Below, piece after piece: positions 63,958-64,000 of a DNA stretch of 64,000 nt. Within the stretch, counting starts at the first letter, position 1. Every line of letters begins with the position of its first letter. The DNA lies in assembly GCF_016406085.1 (NCBI RefSeq), contig NZ_JAEHFJ010000007.1, forward strand, positions 152,562-216,561, in the 5' to 3' direction. A program made the translations under genes and the position numbers. The notes under the pieces were generated by a model that was given only the letters and a program-made list of their open reading frames with translations, ran no database searches and was not told where the DNA came from. The DNA comes from Aureibaculum flavum. GTDB lineage: Bacteria; Bacteroidota; Bacteroidia; Flavobacteriales; Flavobacteriaceae.

Positions 63958-64000
63958 CACCCGCAATTGAGAGGGGTATATGATGAGAGTTAGTTGCGAT

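Larger units (their letters stand above)
63759..64000 (+). other. Noncoding right end with two strong promoter elements
   Basis: No gene is visible in these 242 bases. The stretch has two -7 elements (63837-63844 and 63950-63957), listed separately, and ends inside an unidentified transcribed region. Confidence 0.6.

Noticed and set aside
1..64000. CRISPR arrays, tRNA genes, insertion sequences or prophage
   Set aside because: I looked for regular spaced repeats, cloverleaf-like sequences, transposases and phage structural genes and found none I could support.

Overview
The window is AT-rich, gene-dense DNA from a member of the Bacteroidota, most likely a marine Flavobacteriaceae. The evidence is the recurrent -7 promoter element TAnnTTTG, the near absence of Shine-Dalgarno sequences, a SusC/SusD pair with its own ECF sigma factor and FecR anti-sigma factor, two proteins with type IX secretion (T9SS) C-terminal sorting domains, a PorD-like gene, a Bacteroidota-type RpoZ, a fused E1 alpha/beta 2-oxoacid dehydrogenase, and many lineage-restricted DUF families. 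I could not fix the genus. I see no tRNA, rRNA, CRISPR array, intact insertion sequence, prophage or replication origin.

Layout. Positions 1-2408 hold the end of a HAD phosphatase, a DEAD-box helicase and a CIA30-domain protein. Positions 2492-8230 form a loose chitin/amino-sugar group: an SGNH esterase, a GH20 hexosaminidase, a GH18 chitinase and a BtuB-like TonB-dependent receptor. A class A beta-lactamase-like lipoprotein follows. Positions 9508-16123 are a minus-strand stretch: an exported YciI-like protein, a HipA-like kinase overlapping a DUF3037 gene, a LysR regulator with a YeiH-type exporter and a visible operator, a YARHG protein, a decayed group II intron tail, and a GH29 fucosidase. 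Positions 16279-19416 hold a thiol-disulfide protein, rlmD and two paralogous cytochrome c lipoproteins.

Positions 19632-37919 are mostly housekeeping on the plus strand: prfA, dapA, ferritin, bamD-rpoZ-coaBC-porD, a sulfatase, an unusual half-degenerate ABC ATPase, recN, fabI, a T9SS cargo protein, a glycosyltransferase, cystathionine beta-synthase and DUF2851. Two L,D-transpeptidase genes converge on a shared terminator at 39757-39786. On the minus strand follow a coiled-coil membrane protein and the E1 dehydrogenase.

Positions 44072-53484 (minus strand) are the most coherent accessory system: ECF sigma, FecR, SusC with an STN domain, SusD and a large metzincin-like lipoprotein protease. 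It looks like a signal-responsive uptake locus aimed at protein or peptide rather than glycan. Directly upstream on the chromosome sits a second two-gene unit (53775-57819): a T9SS-secreted nuclease and an outer-membrane beta-barrel carrying an M1-like peptidase domain whose zinc site appears to be lost. The right end holds a LOG-family protein, uvrA, PspC, a potassium channel and an RmlD-like reductase, and then two strong -7 elements that may drive a stable RNA operon beyond the window.

The best candidates for something undescribed are the pseudopeptidase/barrel protein with its nuclease partner, the sigma-FecR-SusCD-protease locus with its intergenic hairpin, and the HipA-like kinase/DUF3037 pair. 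All functional assignments rest on motifs read by eye; no searches were run.
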